From the NCBI RefSeq assembly GCF_003947415.1, contig NZ_QHKL01000002.1, positions 310,001 through 374,000 of the forward strand: a stretch of DNA of 64,000 bases, read 5' to 3'. The first letter of the stretch is position 1. Each line of letters opens with the position of its first letter. Under the pieces are notes generated by a model, which saw only the letters and a program-made list of their open reading frames with translations, made no database searches and had not been told where the DNA came from. The translations under genes were made by a program, and so were the position numbers. This document shows, piece by piece, positions 1 through 11,806 of this stretch. The stretch comes from Amycolatopsis sp. WAC 01376. GTDB lineage: Bacteria; Actinomycetota; Actinomycetes; Mycobacteriales; Pseudonocardiaceae.

Positions 1-553
<553 letters not shown>

Positions 554-608
554 GTGATGGCTGCGGGGGCGCGGTCAAAGTGGACAACCTGTGTAGGAAG
601 TAGGCCCG

Positions 609-1082
609 ATGTCGGAAGCACTCGACGCGCTGGACGCGCGGCTGCTGCTGTTGCTCACCGATTCGCCTCGGCTCGGGGTCCTCGAATGCGCCCGCCGTCT
701 CGGCGTCGCGCGGGGCACGGTGCAGGCCCGGCTGGACCGGCTGACCGAACGCGGGATCCTCGGCGGGTTCCCGCCCGAACTCGACCTCGCGGCGATGGGA
801 TACGGCCTCACCGCGTTCGCCGTACTGGAGATCGCGCAGGGCCGCCGGGCCGAGGTCGCGGAGGCGCTGTCCGCGATCGACGAGGTGTGCGAGGTCTACG
901 CGACGACCGGTCAGGGCGACCTCTTCGTGCGGATGGTGGCGCGCAACAACGACGACCTGCAGCGGGTGGTGGACGAGGTGGTCGGCGCGCCGTACGTGCG
1001 GCGGACGTCGACGTCGATCGCGTTGTCGACGCCGGTTCCGCCGCGCGTACGGCCGCTGCTGGAACGGCTGGCGCGGAGCTAG
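609..1082 (+). CDS. Lrp/AsnC family transcriptional regulator
   Basis: A 157-residue regulator with an N-terminal winged helix (residues about 5-60, DALDARLLLLLTDSPRLGV then CARRLGVARGTVQARLDRL) and a C-terminal RAM/Lrp ligand-sensing domain (about 70-145). The length is normal for the family. An AGGAAG ribosome site precedes the ATG. It is divergent from hppD and probably controls aromatic amino acid catabolism in response to tyrosine, phenylalanine or an intermediate; the effector is inferred from position only. Its stop overlaps the convergent MBL gene by 4 bp. Confidence 0.88.
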   Translation: MSEALDALDARLLLLLTDSPRLGVLECARRLGVARGTVQARLDRLTERGILGGFPPELDLAAMGYGLTAFAVLEIAQGRRAEVAEALSAIDEVCEVYATTGQGDLFVRMVARNNDDLQRVVDEVVGAPYVRRTSTSIALSTPVPPRVRPLLERLARS

Positions 1083-1882
1083 CCGGCCTGGCCGAGGTAC
1101 CGCTTCGCCGACCGCTGGACCGCTTCGTGCCCGTCGGTGCGGATGATCGCGTCCCACCAGGCGCCGTAGATCGCCTCGAACTCGTACGGTTCGAGCATCT
1201 CGGCGGCGCGGCGGACGACCTCCGGGCGTTCCGGGATCAGATTCGGGTAGCTGTACATCATGCCGACGAAGCGCCGGTCCGGGATGACCTGCAGGATGTC
1301 GCCCGAGAGCAGTGCTCCGCGGCCGTTCTCCCCGGCGGGCCAGTGCAGCACGGTGCCGCCGTCGAAATGCACGCCGAGGTTGATCAGCCGCAGGTCGGGG
1401 GCGACGTCGAGGGTCGCGCCGCTCCACAGCTTGATCGCCGGATCCGGCCTGCCGATCCACTGCCGGTCGCCTTCGTGCAGGTACACGGGCACGTCGAAGG
1501 CGTGGGCCCATTCGACCATGGTGGTGTAGTAGTGCGGATGGCTGATCGCGATGCCGGTGAGCCCGCCGAGTCCGCGGACCTCGGCGATCAGCTCGTCGTC
1601 GAGATAGCCCGCGCAGTCCCACAGGAAGTTGCCGGATTCGGCCTTGACCAGCAGCGCGCGCTCGCCGATGGCGAAGTTGGGGGTGGACCCGACTCCGATG
1701 AGGCCGGGTCCCTGCTCCTCGACACGCGCTCGGTACGTCCCGCTCGCGCGGACGGTGTTCAGATCGGTCCACCGCTGTCCGGCCTGCGGGACGTACTGAC
1801 GTTCGTCGTCGCAGATCGGGCAGTCGGACCGGGGTTCCGCGTACTGCATGCCGCAGGCGACGCAGATCGGTAGCTCGCTCAT
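1079..1882 (-). CDS. MBL-fold metallo-hydrolase-like protein with N-terminal zinc ribbon
   Basis: A 267-residue protein of the metallo-beta-lactamase fold. Residues 7-24 hold two CxxC knuckles (CVAC and CPIC), a probable zinc ribbon or rubredoxin-like finger. The canonical HxHxDH metal motif is degenerate, HPHYYT at about 115-120, while the later LSGD aspartate remains, so a standard dinuclear hydrolase is doubtful. The start at 1882 is favoured over an upstream in-frame ATG because GGAGGG lies at the right spacing. Substrate unknown. Convergent with the Lrp gene. Confidence 0.75.
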   Translation of the reverse strand: MSELPICVACGMQYAEPRSDCPICDDERQYVPQAGQRWTDLNTVRASGTYRARVEEQGPGLIGVGSTPNFAIGERALLVKAESGNFLWDCAGYLDDELIAEVRGLGGLTGIAISHPHYYTTMVEWAHAFDVPVYLHEGDRQWIGRPDPAIKLWSGATLDVAPDLRLINLGVHFDGGTVLHWPAGENGRGALLSGDILQVIPDRRFVGMMYSYPNLIPERPEVVRRAAEMLEPYEFEAIYGAWWDAIIRTDGHEAVQRSAKRYLGQAG

Positions 1883-1963
1883 CGTTTCCCTCCAGATTTC
1901 TCCGGAAGTCACGCTAACGGCTCATATGCGCGCCCGGCCATATCGGGCCGGGCGCGCGGGGGC

Positions 1964-2455
1964 TTACTTGGCGGTGTACGGCACGGCCTTGACGAGCGTC
2001 ACCTTCTGGATGCTGCCGTTGGGCAGCTCGTACTCGCGGGTCTCGCCCTCTTTGGCGCCGAGCAGCGCCTTGCCGAGGGGGGACTCCGGCGAGTAGACGT
2101 CCAGGCCGCCCTCGGTGCCCTCTTCGCGAGTCGCCAAGAGGAAGTTCTCGTCCTGGTCGTCACCGTCGTAACGCACGGTGAGGACCTTGCCCGGTCCCGC
2201 GCTGCCGTCATTGGCGGGCGGCTCGCCCACCTTGGCCGAACGGAGGAGCTCCTGGAGGTGGCGGATGCGGGCCTCGTGCTGGCCCTGCTCTTCGCGGGCG
2301 GCGTGGTAACCGCCGTTCTCCTTGAGGTCGCCCTCTTCCCGGCTATCGTTGATCTTCGCAGCGATGACCGGGCGGAGCTCGATGTAGTGGTCGAGTTCCT
2401 GCTTGAGCCTGTCGTAGGCATCCTGGGTCAGCCAGGTCACCTTTGTGTCGCTCAC
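1964..2455 (-). CDS. greA: Transcription elongation factor GreA
   Basis: Binds the RNA polymerase secondary channel and stimulates cleavage of backtracked transcripts. The 163-residue protein has the N-terminal coiled coil with the acidic tip ([18 protein letters not shown]) and the C-terminal FKBP-like domain ending [12 protein letters not shown]. The GTG at 2455 is chosen because AGGAG sits 8 nt upstream; an ATG three codons earlier is too close to it. Paired with a DUF4307 gene as in mycobacteria (Rv1080c-Rv1081c). Confidence 0.95.
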   Translation of the reverse strand: MSDTKVTWLTQDAYDRLKQELDHYIELRPVIAAKINDSREEGDLKENGGYHAAREEQGQHEARIRHLQELLRSAKVGEPPANDGSAGPGKVLTVRYDGDDQDENFLLATREEGTEGGLDVYSPESPLGKALLGAKEGETREYELPNGSIQKVTLVKAVPYTAK

Positions 2456-2545
2456 GGTCACCATCTCCTAGTAGGGCCTGCCAGGCTTGGGTGTACAAGC
2501 CGGCCACCGGGCCGGCATGGCGCGCCGGCCTGGCTGAGATAAAGG

Positions 2546-2571
2546 AAAAACACGGCCCGTCTTGGGCCGTG
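2546..2571 (-). terminator. Rho-independent terminator of the DUF4307 gene
   Basis: Reading the minus strand, CACGGCCC and GGGCCGTG pair around a short loop (2551-2571) and are followed directly by five T residues (2550-2546). It lies about 90 bp beyond the DUF4307 stop and separates that gene from the greA promoter. Confidence 0.8.
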
Positions 2572-2663
2572 CCGGTAGATCAGAGTAACACGGCGCGAGG
2601 CATCGCCGCCGGTCGAATTCGGTCGCGCCTCGGCGTTGGGCGCCCGTTTCACCCCGTTGGCCG

Positions 2664-3119
2664 CTATGGCCTTGACAGGTACCGTGGTACGTCGTATGAG
2701 CATCCGAAGATATCAGCCGTGACCGGCTTTCCGATGCTCTTGATGGTGGTAGTCACCCTGCTGTTCTTCGAACCGGGTTGAATCAGGACCTCTTTACGCC
2801 CGCTCTCGGCCCCGGCCTTGTCACGGACGCGGACGACGCACACCCCTGGACGGTTCACGTCGTCCCTGGTCACGTTGATGGTGATCTCCATCGCGTCGCC
2901 CGGCTTCTCCTCGAACAAGACGCGTTCGCCTTCGATGGGCGCGCTGCCGAAGTTCGCGTACGCGGCGTAGGCGATACCGCCGCTGACCAGCAGTGCGATC
3001 ACCACGAACACCAGGCGCCGCCAGCGGGCGGGCTTCGCGGCACGGGGTTTGCCGTACCGGCCTTCCGGCACGTCCATCCGGGTGCTTTCCGCGGAGGGAG
3101 CGTCCTGTCCCGTGCTCAA
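2664..3119 (-). CDS. DUF4307 single-pass membrane protein
   Basis: A 151-residue protein with a basic cytoplasmic N terminus (residues 1-35), one transmembrane segment (about 36-58, [20 protein letters not shown]) and an extracytoplasmic beta-rich domain that carries two cysteines. It matches the DUF4307 family found beside mca in actinobacteria (Rv1081c); the role is unknown. The start is a TTG with GGGAGG upstream. Divergent from mca across 144 bp with no recognisable operator. Confidence 0.8.
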   Translation of the reverse strand: MSTGQDAPSAESTRMDVPEGRYGKPRAAKPARWRRLVFVVIALLVSGGIAYAAYANFGSAPIEGERVLFEEKPGDAMEITINVTRDDVNRPGVCVVRVRDKAGAESGRKEVLIQPGSKNSRVTTTIKSIGKPVTADIFGCSYDVPRYLSRP

Positions 3120-3263
3120 CCCGGGCCTCCCGGTCGGTGTCGTCGTGCTCGCAGGGACAATGGGGTCGTATGCGAGTGGTCCCCTCGAGTATCCGCGCCC
3201 GGCAGCGCGGGCCGTCAGGCAGGGTCGCAGGGGAATAGGGAACGAGAAGGGGACGTTCGGAGC

Positions 3264-4157
3264 ATGGTGCTAGCCAATGAACCGCCGAAGTCACGCCTCC
3301 GCCTGATGGCGGTGCACGCGCACCCCGACGACGAGTCGAGCAAGGGCGCGGCCACCATGGCCAGGTACGCCGCCGAAGGGCACGAGGTCATGGTCGTGAC
3401 CTGCACCGGCGGCGAAGCGGGCAGTGTGCTGAACCCGGCCATGGACCGTCCCGAAGTAGTGGCCAACATGACCGAGGTCCGCCGCGAGGAGATGGCCCGC
3501 GCGGCCAAGATCCTCGGGGTGAGCCACGCCTGGCTCGGCTTCGTCGACTCTGGCCTGCCCGAGGGCGACCCGCTGCCCCCGGTCCCGGAGGGCTCGTTCG
3601 CGGTCATCCCGCTCGAGGAGTCCACCGGTGCCCTGGTGAAGGTCATCCGCGAGTTCCGTCCGCACGTGATCGTCACCTACGACGAGAACGGCGGGTACCC
3701 GCATCCCGACCACATCCGCACGCACGAGATCTCGGTCGCGGCCTTCGACGCGGCGGGCGAGGCCGAGCGCTACCCGGACGCGGGCGAGCCGTGGCAGCCG
3801 ATGAAGCTGTACTACGTGCACGGGTTCTCACGCGCCAGGATGACCGTGTTCCACGAGGCCCTGCTCGCGCGCGGCCTGGAGTCGCCGTACGAGGAGTGGC
3901 TCAAGTCGTGGGACCCGGAGAAGGCGGACGTCATGGAGCGGGTGACCACCCGCGTCGAATGCGGCGACTACTTCGAGCAGCGTGACGACGCGCTGAAGGC
4001 GCACGCCACCCAGATCGACCCGAACAGCCGCTGGTTCGCCGTCCCGCGCGATCTGCAGCGCGAGGTCTGGCCGACCGAGGAGTACGAGCTGGTCCGCTCA
4101 CTGGTGGACAGCACCCTGCCGGAGGACGATCTGTTCGCCGGTTTGAAGGAGGGCTAA
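3264..4157 (+). CDS. mca: Mycothiol S-conjugate amidase
   Basis: Zinc hydrolase that cleaves mycothiol S-conjugates to glucosaminyl-inositol and a mercapturic acid for export, a detoxification step specific to actinomycetes. The 297-residue protein has the PIG-L/LmbE signature AHPDDES near the N terminus and PHPDHI further on, which together supply the zinc ligands. The start at 3264 follows GAGAAGGGG and fits the family length; the frame stays open far upstream without homology. Its TAA shares one base with the ATG of the next gene, so the two are coupled. Confidence 0.95.
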   Translation: MVLANEPPKSRLRLMAVHAHPDDESSKGAATMARYAAEGHEVMVVTCTGGEAGSVLNPAMDRPEVVANMTEVRREEMARAAKILGVSHAWLGFVDSGLPEGDPLPPVPEGSFAVIPLEESTGALVKVIREFRPHVIVTYDENGGYPHPDHIRTHEISVAAFDAAGEAERYPDAGEPWQPMKLYYVHGFSRARMTVFHEALLARGLESPYEEWLKSWDPEKADVMERVTTRVECGDYFEQRDDALKAHATQIDPNSRWFAVPRDLQREVWPTEEYELVRSLVDSTLPEDDLFAGLKEG

Positions 4158-4477
4158 TGAGTTTCGTGGTGCCGGCGTTCGCCGTCGTTCCGGTGACGGC
4201 GACGTCGCAGTTCCTGGCACAGCAGCCCGGCAACGGCGACAACGGCGGCCAAGGTGAGGACTTCGGCAAGTCGTCGCCGGTGGGGTTCCTGATCCTGATC
4301 CTGTTCTTGATCGCCGTCGCGCTGCTGGTGCGGTCGATGACCAAGCACTTGAAGCGGCTTCCGGAGAGCTTCGACGAGCCGGCCGCCTCCTCTTCTTCGG
4401 AAGAGGCTCCCGAGGCTTCGAAGGCTGACGCCGAGCCCGTCGCCAAGACGGAGAAGCCGACCGCCAAGTCCGACTGA
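4157..4477 (+). CDS. Small membrane protein downstream of mca (Rv1083-like)
   Basis: A 106-residue protein with a short exported N terminus containing a Q/G/N-rich stretch, one transmembrane segment (about residues 46-63, LILILFLIAVALLVR) and a charged Ser/Glu/Lys-rich cytoplasmic tail. Position and topology match the conserved small protein after mca in mycobacteria. Start overlaps the mca stop. Function unknown. Confidence 0.75.
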   Translation: MSFVVPAFAVVPVTATSQFLAQQPGNGDNGGQGEDFGKSSPVGFLILILFLIAVALLVRSMTKHLKRLPESFDEPAASSSSEEAPEASKADAEPVAKTEKPTAKSD

Positions 4478-4482
4478 GCGCT

Positions 4483-4535
4483 GCTATGAAAGGTCCTTTC
4501 CTTGCAAATTTTGCAAGGAAAGGACCTTTCATAGC
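4483..4535. repeat. 53-nt palindrome, copy 1 (convergent 3' ends)
   Basis: Perfect 26-bp inverted repeat around one central base, with core CTTGCAAATTTTGCAAG and arms starting GCTATGAAAGG. It fills the 72-bp gap between the convergent ends of the mca operon and pnkp. As RNA it would form a strong hairpin from either strand, so a bidirectional terminator is likely. Three more copies of identical length occur in the window. Confidence 0.9.
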
Positions 4536-4549
4536 ATTCCCGAAGCGCG

Positions 4550-7042
4550 TCAAAGGCGAGGGTCGACCGGATCCGACTCCAGCGCCAGCACCGCGAACAC
4601 GCACTCGTGCACCCGCCACAGCGGTTCCGCGCGGGCCAGCCGCTCCAGCGCCTCCAGCCCCAGCGCGTACTCGCGCAACGCCAGTGCCCGCTTCCGGTTC
4701 AGCCCGCGTTTGCGGAGCCGCGTGAGGTTCTCCGGCAGCGTGTAGTCGGGCCCGTAGATGATCCGCAGGTATTCCCGCCCGCGCACCTTCACTCCTGGCT
4801 GCACCAGCCCACGCGCGCCGCGGGTCAGGTTCGCCGCCGGTTTGACGACCATGCCCTCGCCGCCCGCGCCGGTCAGGTCCAGCCACCAGTCGACGCCGCG
4901 CGCCACCGACGCCGGGTCGGTGGTGTCGACGGCGAGGGTCCGCGTGCGGGTGAACAGGTCGCCGGTGAGCCGGTCCAGCAGCGAAAGGTGCCAGGCGTGC
5001 GGCCGGTCGTGGTACGCGTGCCCTTCCGAAGCCAGCACCTGGAACGGCGCCAGCCGGACGCCGTCGAGGCCGTCGGTCGGCCAGCAGTAACGCCGGTACG
5101 CCTGCCGGTACGCATCCACAGTGGACTCGCGTACCCGCGTCCGCTCCAACAGTTCCGCCACGTCGGCCCCGCGAGCCGCGGCGGCGTCCAGTGAAGCGAC
5201 GGCGGCGGGCAGCACGGCCTGGGCCGCCGCGCCCACGGCCGCGTACTGTCCCGAGATCAGCGAGCCCGCTTTCGCGCTCCACGGCAGCAGTTCCGTGTCG
5301 AGCAGCAGCCAGCCGGTGTCCAGCTCCTCGAACAGCTCCGACGACGCTTCCCGCACACCGGCGAGCAGCCGCGCGTTCTGTTCCGGGGTGAAGAACGGCC
5401 GCCCGGTGCGCGTGTACACCGCGCCCGGACCCTGGATCCCGAATCGCGCGGGAGCCACGCCGTCGTCGCGGCACACGAGCACGACGGCACGTGAGCCCAT
5501 GTGCTTCTCTTCGCACACGACGTGATCGACACCTGCCGCGCGGAACTCGGCGAAGGCCTCCACGGGGTGTTCGAGGTAGTCGTCCATGGCGGACGTCGAA
5601 CACGGCGCCATCGTCGGCGGCAGGTACGGCAGCCAGCGCGGGTCGACGGCGAAGCGGCTCATCACCTCGAGCGCCGCCGCCGACTGTTCGGCGGACACGC
5701 CGACCCGGCCGTGGTGCCGTGTCTCGACGATCCGCTTCCCGGTGACGTCGCCCAGTTCCAGGATCGCCGGCTCACGTCCGCCCAGCGGCCGCGCTGCTTC
5801 GAGCGGACGTGACGGCTCGTACCAGACCTTCTTCGCCTTCACCGAGACGACTTCCCGCTCCGGGTAACGCAAAGCGGTCAGCTTGCCGCCGAAGACGCAG
5901 CCCGTGTCGAGACACATGGTCCCGTTGACCCATTCCGGCTCCAGTGTCGGCGTGTGTCCATAGAGGACCATCGCCTTGCCGCGGTAGTCGCGCGCCCACG
6001 GCAGCCGCACCGGCAGGCCGTACTCGTCGGTCTCGCCGGTGGTGTCGCCGTAGAGCGCGGTGCTCCGCACCCGGCCGGACGCGCGCCCGTGGAACTTCTC
6101 GGGCAGGCCCGCGTGCGCGACGACGAGCTTGCCGCCATCGAGGACGTAGTGCGCGATGAGTCCTTCGCAGAACGCGTGCGCCTTCGCGCGGAAGTCCTCG
6201 TCCTGCGCGGAAAGCTGTTCAAGCGACTCCGCGAGTCCGTGCGCCGTCCTGACCTTGCGCCCGTCGAGCGCGCGGACCAACTTCTGTTCGTGGTTCCCGC
6301 AGACGACCAGCGCGTTGCCGGCCTCGGCCATCGCCATCACGCGGCGCAGCACGCCGGGCGTGTCAGGTCCGCGGTCGACGAGGTCGCCGACGAAGACCGC
6401 GGTGCGGCCTTCGGGATGCACGCCGTCGGCGTAACCCAGTTCGGTGAGCAGTTCCTCCAGTTCCTCGCGGCAGCCGTGGACGTCGCCGATGACGTCGAAC
6501 GGTCCGGTCAGCTCACGCCGGTCGTTGCGCAGCGGCTCGACGACGATCTCCGCTTCGGCGACCTCGGCCTCGCTCCGCAACACGTGCACGCGCCGGAAAC
6601 CCTCGCGTTCCAACGACTTCAGCGAGCGGTGCAGCTCGCCGCGCTGACGCCGGACGACGTGCTCGCCGAAGTCACGATCGGGTCGGGACTCGTTGCGTTC
6701 CTGGCAGACCTTCACCGGCAGGTCGAGGACGATCGCCGTCGGCAGGACGTCGTACTCCTTGGTCAGCTTCAAAAGACCGGCCCGGGAAGCGCGCTGGACG
6801 TTCGTCGCGTCGATCACCGTGATCCGGCCCGCTTCGAGCCGTTTCGCCGCGACGTAGTGGAGCACGTCGAAAGCGGCGGCCGACGCGCTCTGGTCGTTCT
6901 CGTCGTCGGCCACCAAGCCGCGGAAGTAGTCGCTGGACAGCACCTGTGTCGGCGCGAAATGCGTCCGCGCGAAGGTCGACTTGCCGGAGCCGGAGGCCCC
7001 GACGAGCACGACGAGGGACATGTCGGGAATGGTCAGTTTCAT
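4550..7042 (-). CDS. pnkp: Polynucleotide kinase-phosphatase, bacterial RNA-repair Pnkp
   Basis: RNA-repair enzyme of 830 residues with three domains: a 5'-OH kinase (P-loop GASGSGKS at 15-22), a calcineurin-type 2',3' phosphatase (GDVHGC at 186-191, GDLVDRGPD at 219-227, GNHE at 249-252) and a ligase-like adenylyltransferase (EEKHMGSR at 511-518, Lys513 the likely AMP acceptor). From studied Pnkp/Hen1 systems, it heals ends cut by ribotoxins and works with Hen1 to seal and 2'-O-methylate the junction. The ATG overlaps the hen1 stop (ATGA), with GGAGG inside hen1. Confidence 0.95.
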   Translation of the reverse strand: MKLTIPDMSLVVLVGASGSGKSTFARTHFAPTQVLSSDYFRGLVADDENDQSASAAAFDVLHYVAAKRLEAGRITVIDATNVQRASRAGLLKLTKEYDVLPTAIVLDLPVKVCQERNESRPDRDFGEHVVRRQRGELHRSLKSLEREGFRRVHVLRSEAEVAEAEIVVEPLRNDRRELTGPFDVIGDVHGCREELEELLTELGYADGVHPEGRTAVFVGDLVDRGPDTPGVLRRVMAMAEAGNALVVCGNHEQKLVRALDGRKVRTAHGLAESLEQLSAQDEDFRAKAHAFCEGLIAHYVLDGGKLVVAHAGLPEKFHGRASGRVRSTALYGDTTGETDEYGLPVRLPWARDYRGKAMVLYGHTPTLEPEWVNGTMCLDTGCVFGGKLTALRYPEREVVSVKAKKVWYEPSRPLEAARPLGGREPAILELGDVTGKRIVETRHHGRVGVSAEQSAAALEVMSRFAVDPRWLPYLPPTMAPCSTSAMDDYLEHPVEAFAEFRAAGVDHVVCEEKHMGSRAVVLVCRDDGVAPARFGIQGPGAVYTRTGRPFFTPEQNARLLAGVREASSELFEELDTGWLLLDTELLPWSAKAGSLISGQYAAVGAAAQAVLPAAVASLDAAAARGADVAELLERTRVRESTVDAYRQAYRRYCWPTDGLDGVRLAPFQVLASEGHAYHDRPHAWHLSLLDRLTGDLFTRTRTLAVDTTDPASVARGVDWWLDLTGAGGEGMVVKPAANLTRGARGLVQPGVKVRGREYLRIIYGPDYTLPENLTRLRKRGLNRKRALALREYALGLEALERLARAEPLWRVHECVFAVLALESDPVDPRL

Positions 7043-8406
7043 GCCACGGCCTCCTTCCGAGACGTGAAGACCGCCATTTGGGTCGGCGGTCCTGATTCTT
7101 GGGACTCGGGTCCCACTGGCAGGTGGCGGACGTCGTAGCCGCGCCGGGAGGCGACGCCGTCGGCCCACGCGCGGAACTGCTCGCGTGTCCATTCGAAACG
7201 GTGGTCGGCGTGCCGGAACCGGCCTTCTCCGAGGAATTCGAAGTGCCGGTTGTATTCGGCGTTCGGCGTCGTGACGAGCACGGTCCGCGGCGCGGCGACA
7301 CCGAACACGGCGTGCTCCAGCGCGGGCAGGCGCTCCTCGTCGACGTGCTCGATCACCTCCATCAGCACGGCCGCGTCGTATCCGGCCAGCGACGGATCCG
7401 CGTAGGTCAGCGCGGACTGCTTCAGGGTGATCCGCGTTTTGTCCTTCAGCCGCTTGTCTGCGATGTCGAGCGCGCTCGCGGAGACGTCGACTCCGACGAT
7501 TTCGGTGAACGACGGTTCCTTCTGGAGCACGCGCAGCAGCGCGCCACCGCCGCAGCCGAGGTCGAGCACCCGCCGCGCGCCCGCCGCCCGGAGCGCCGCG
7601 AGCACGCTCCCGTGCCGTTGGACGGCCAGCGGTTCGGGCCGGTCCGGTAGTTCGGTGACCCGCGCTTCGGCCTCCGCGGGCACGTCGTCCGCTTCCGCCA
7701 GCCGGGTGAGCGCGTACGAAACGATCGGACGACGGCGTTCGAGGTACCGGTTGGTGATCAGCTCCCGTTCCGGATGTCCCGCGAGCCACCCTTCGCCGAC
7801 GCGCAGCAACTTGTCGGCCTCGTCCTGGCCGATCCAGTAGTGCTTGTCGCCGTCGAGAGCGGGCAGCAGGACGTACAGGTGCCGCAACGCGTCGACGACG
7901 CGCTGGGTCCCGGTCAGCCGGAGGTCGACGTAGCGGGAATCGCCCCACTGCGGGAATTCGGGATCGAGCGGGATGGCTTTGGCCTCGACCTGCCAGCCGA
8001 GGGGTTCGAACAGCTTGTGGACGACCTCCGCGCCGCCGCGCGCGGTCAGCGACGGCATGCGGATCTCCAGCGGGAACGCCTCGTCGACCAGTTCCGGCCG
8101 GTTCGCGCACCGCCCGGCCAGCGCCGTGGTGAAGACCGCGCGCAGCGCCACCGCCAGATACGAGCCGCCCGCGTACGGCCGGTCGTTGACGTACTGGGTC
8201 AACGACGTCCCGCCGCCGCGCACGAGGTCGACCGGGTCGATCTCGACCAGCAGCGCCACCGTGCAGCGCTCCTCGGCCGCCTCGGGGTAGAAGACGTGCG
8301 CCTTCCCGGCCGATAGCGTGAACGACTGTGCCTTCTCCGGATGCTTGTGCAGGAGAAAGCCCAGGTCGGTGGCTGGGTTCCGGGTGGTCGTCATGGTCAG
8401 GAGCAC
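7039..8406 (-). CDS. hen1: 3'-terminal RNA ribose 2'-O-methyltransferase Hen1
   Basis: Bacterial Hen1, 455 residues. The N-terminal half ([22 protein letters not shown] onward) is the domain that activates the Pnkp ligase; the C-terminal half is a methyltransferase with SAM motif [12 protein letters not shown] (about 290) and the Hen1 metal-site signature [11 protein letters not shown]. It methylates the 3'-terminal ribose at the break before ligation. GTG 8406 is used because homologues begin MLLT; an ATG four codons later is possible. No clear ribosome site, so perhaps leaderless. Divergent from the DUF255 gene. Confidence 0.93.
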   Translation of the reverse strand: MLLTMTTTRNPATDLGFLLHKHPEKAQSFTLSAGKAHVFYPEAAEERCTVALLVEIDPVDLVRGGGTSLTQYVNDRPYAGGSYLAVALRAVFTTALAGRCANRPELVDEAFPLEIRMPSLTARGGAEVVHKLFEPLGWQVEAKAIPLDPEFPQWGDSRYVDLRLTGTQRVVDALRHLYVLLPALDGDKHYWIGQDEADKLLRVGEGWLAGHPERELITNRYLERRRPIVSYALTRLAEADDVPAEAEARVTELPDRPEPLAVQRHGSVLAALRAAGARRVLDLGCGGGALLRVLQKEPSFTEIVGVDVSASALDIADKRLKDKTRITLKQSALTYADPSLAGYDAAVLMEVIEHVDEERLPALEHAVFGVAAPRTVLVTTPNAEYNRHFEFLGEGRFRHADHRFEWTREQFRAWADGVASRRGYDVRHLPVGPESQESGPPTQMAVFTSRKEAVA

Positions 8407-8469
8407 CGGATGAGTGTCGCGCAGACGGCCGTTCTGCGCGCCCGCTTTTCCGCGTGCGACCCTGGTGAC

Positions 8470-10468
<1,999 letters not shown>

Positions 10469-10488
<20 letters not shown>

Positions 10489-10972
10489 GGCCGAAGGCGC
10501 CGCCGCCCGTCTGCGGAGCCCCCGCCGGCTTCACCGCGACCTGCGGCGCCTTCGGTTTCGTCGTGGTGGACTTCGTCGGCTTCGGCGGCTTCGTGGAGGT
10601 CGGCGGCTTGGTAGTGGTGCTCGGCGGAACACCGGTCACCGTGAACGGCCGGGTCGACTTCCGGCCGTCGGAGCAGGTGAGGGTCGCGACGTACTTGCCG
10701 GGAGTCTTCACCACCCGCCCGTAGCCGCCGTATTTCCCGAAGTTCCCGCCGATGGTCCACGTGATCGGCTCGGCGAGACCCGGCGAGGTCACCGGTCCCT
10801 TCGGGGTACAGCCGCCCGCTCCGGCTCTGGTCTCGGCGTAGATCTGCTCCCCGGGCCCGATTTCACTCGGGCCGAGGTACCAGCTGGGATCGGTGGTCGC
10901 CGTGGCGGGCGCGATCACCGCCAGCTGGGCCGCTCCGAGCATCAGAGCGCCGATCATGGCCTTTTTCAGCAT
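10469..10972 (-). CDS. Secreted protein with Thr/Pro/Lys-rich tail
   Basis: A 167-residue protein with a signal peptide ([25 protein letters not shown]), a small domain with two cysteines (about 30-100) and a low-complexity tail of [13 protein letters not shown] repeats. The tail reaches APQTGGG, reminiscent of a sortase motif, but the protein stops eleven residues later without a membrane anchor. GGGGAA ribosome site before the ATG. Not recognised as a known family. Its 3' end overlaps the DUF255 gene. Confidence 0.7.
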
Positions 10973-11123
10973 GAGGTTCCCCTTTCCGTCATCTGCTGGT
11001 GGGAACACGTCGGCGCAGGTCATCAGGTTGCCTCGGGTTTCGCCGGGGGAGAACACGAGTGAATCTCGGCCATTGCGGGCGTAGCGTCGATAGCGTTGTA
11101 ATCATGTAATCGCGGAGGCGAGC

Positions 11124-11714
11124 ATGCACACCTACTTCAAGGCGGCGAGGCAGATGGGACGAAGTGGCTGGAAGGGCCGGGGCGGCTGGCAGCAGGCGGA
11201 CATCCCCTCGGCGGACGACGCGGCCGCGTGGTTCGGCGGACGGCTCCCGGAGGGCTGGTTCACCGGAGATCCCGAGGTCACGGTGGATCGCGAGGAGATC
11301 GTCATCGTCGGCGAACTTCAGCCGCTCACCGGTGAGTACGCCGACGCTGCCGCCCGCGCGGCGGCCGAGGACGGCCGGATCAGCCGGTTCCGCGAGGAGA
11401 CCCGCGACGAGCGGATCGAGATCGCGCGCCAGGCCGAGCACCGGTATCAGCGCAAGGTCGCCTGGGGCGCGAGCCTCGGCGGCACGAGGCACCTGTTCAC
11501 CACGCATTCGGCGCCGGTCATGACCAGGCTGCGGCAGCCGGAACGCCTGGTCCTCGACACCCTCGTCGACGCGGGCGTCGCGCGGTCGCGGTCGGAGGCG
11601 CTCGCGTGGGCCGTCCGGCTGGTCGGGGAACACGCGGACGACTGGCTCGCCGAGCTCCGGGAGGCGATGACCAAGGTGGACGATCTCCGTTCTCAGGGAC
11701 CGGACCTTTCCTGA
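11124..11714 (+). CDS. Conserved actinomycete protein of unknown function
   Basis: A 196-residue soluble protein, rich in charged residues, with no signal peptide or membrane segment. The C-terminal 60 residues (LVLDTLVDAGVARSRSEALAWAVRLVGEH) look like a ribbon-helix-helix or similar helical segment that could mediate dimerisation or DNA contact; this is a weak resemblance. GGAGG lies 5 bp before the ATG. Function not recognised. Confidence 0.65.
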   Translation: MHTYFKAARQMGRSGWKGRGGWQQADIPSADDAAAWFGGRLPEGWFTGDPEVTVDREEIVIVGELQPLTGEYADAAARAAAEDGRISRFREETRDERIEIARQAEHRYQRKVAWGASLGGTRHLFTTHSAPVMTRLRQPERLVLDTLVDAGVARSRSEALAWAVRLVGEHADDWLAELREAMTKVDDLRSQGPDLS

Positions 11715-11806
11715 GGCCGGGGTCACGACGATCGACCGGGATTCGTGCTGCGTCCCCGGATGCGGTGCGGCAGGCTGAACGCAGACCGCACCGCATCGGA
11801 GGAATC

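Noticed and set aside
2778..3263. Long N-terminal extension of mca
   Set aside because: The upstream open frame lies antisense to the DUF4307 gene, lacks homology, and the metal motif sits at the family position with the start at 3264.
4486..4540. Short open frames inside the 53-nt palindromes reading MKGPFLA...KGPFIA
   Set aside because: They are translations of the palindrome itself, run in both directions and lack ribosome sites, so they are not genes.
4550..8110. One continuous frame of about 1186 codons covering pnkp and much of hen1
   Set aside because: The upstream part is a high-GC shadow of hen1; the P-loop kinase start at 7042, with its ribosome site and ATGA junction, defines the real gene.
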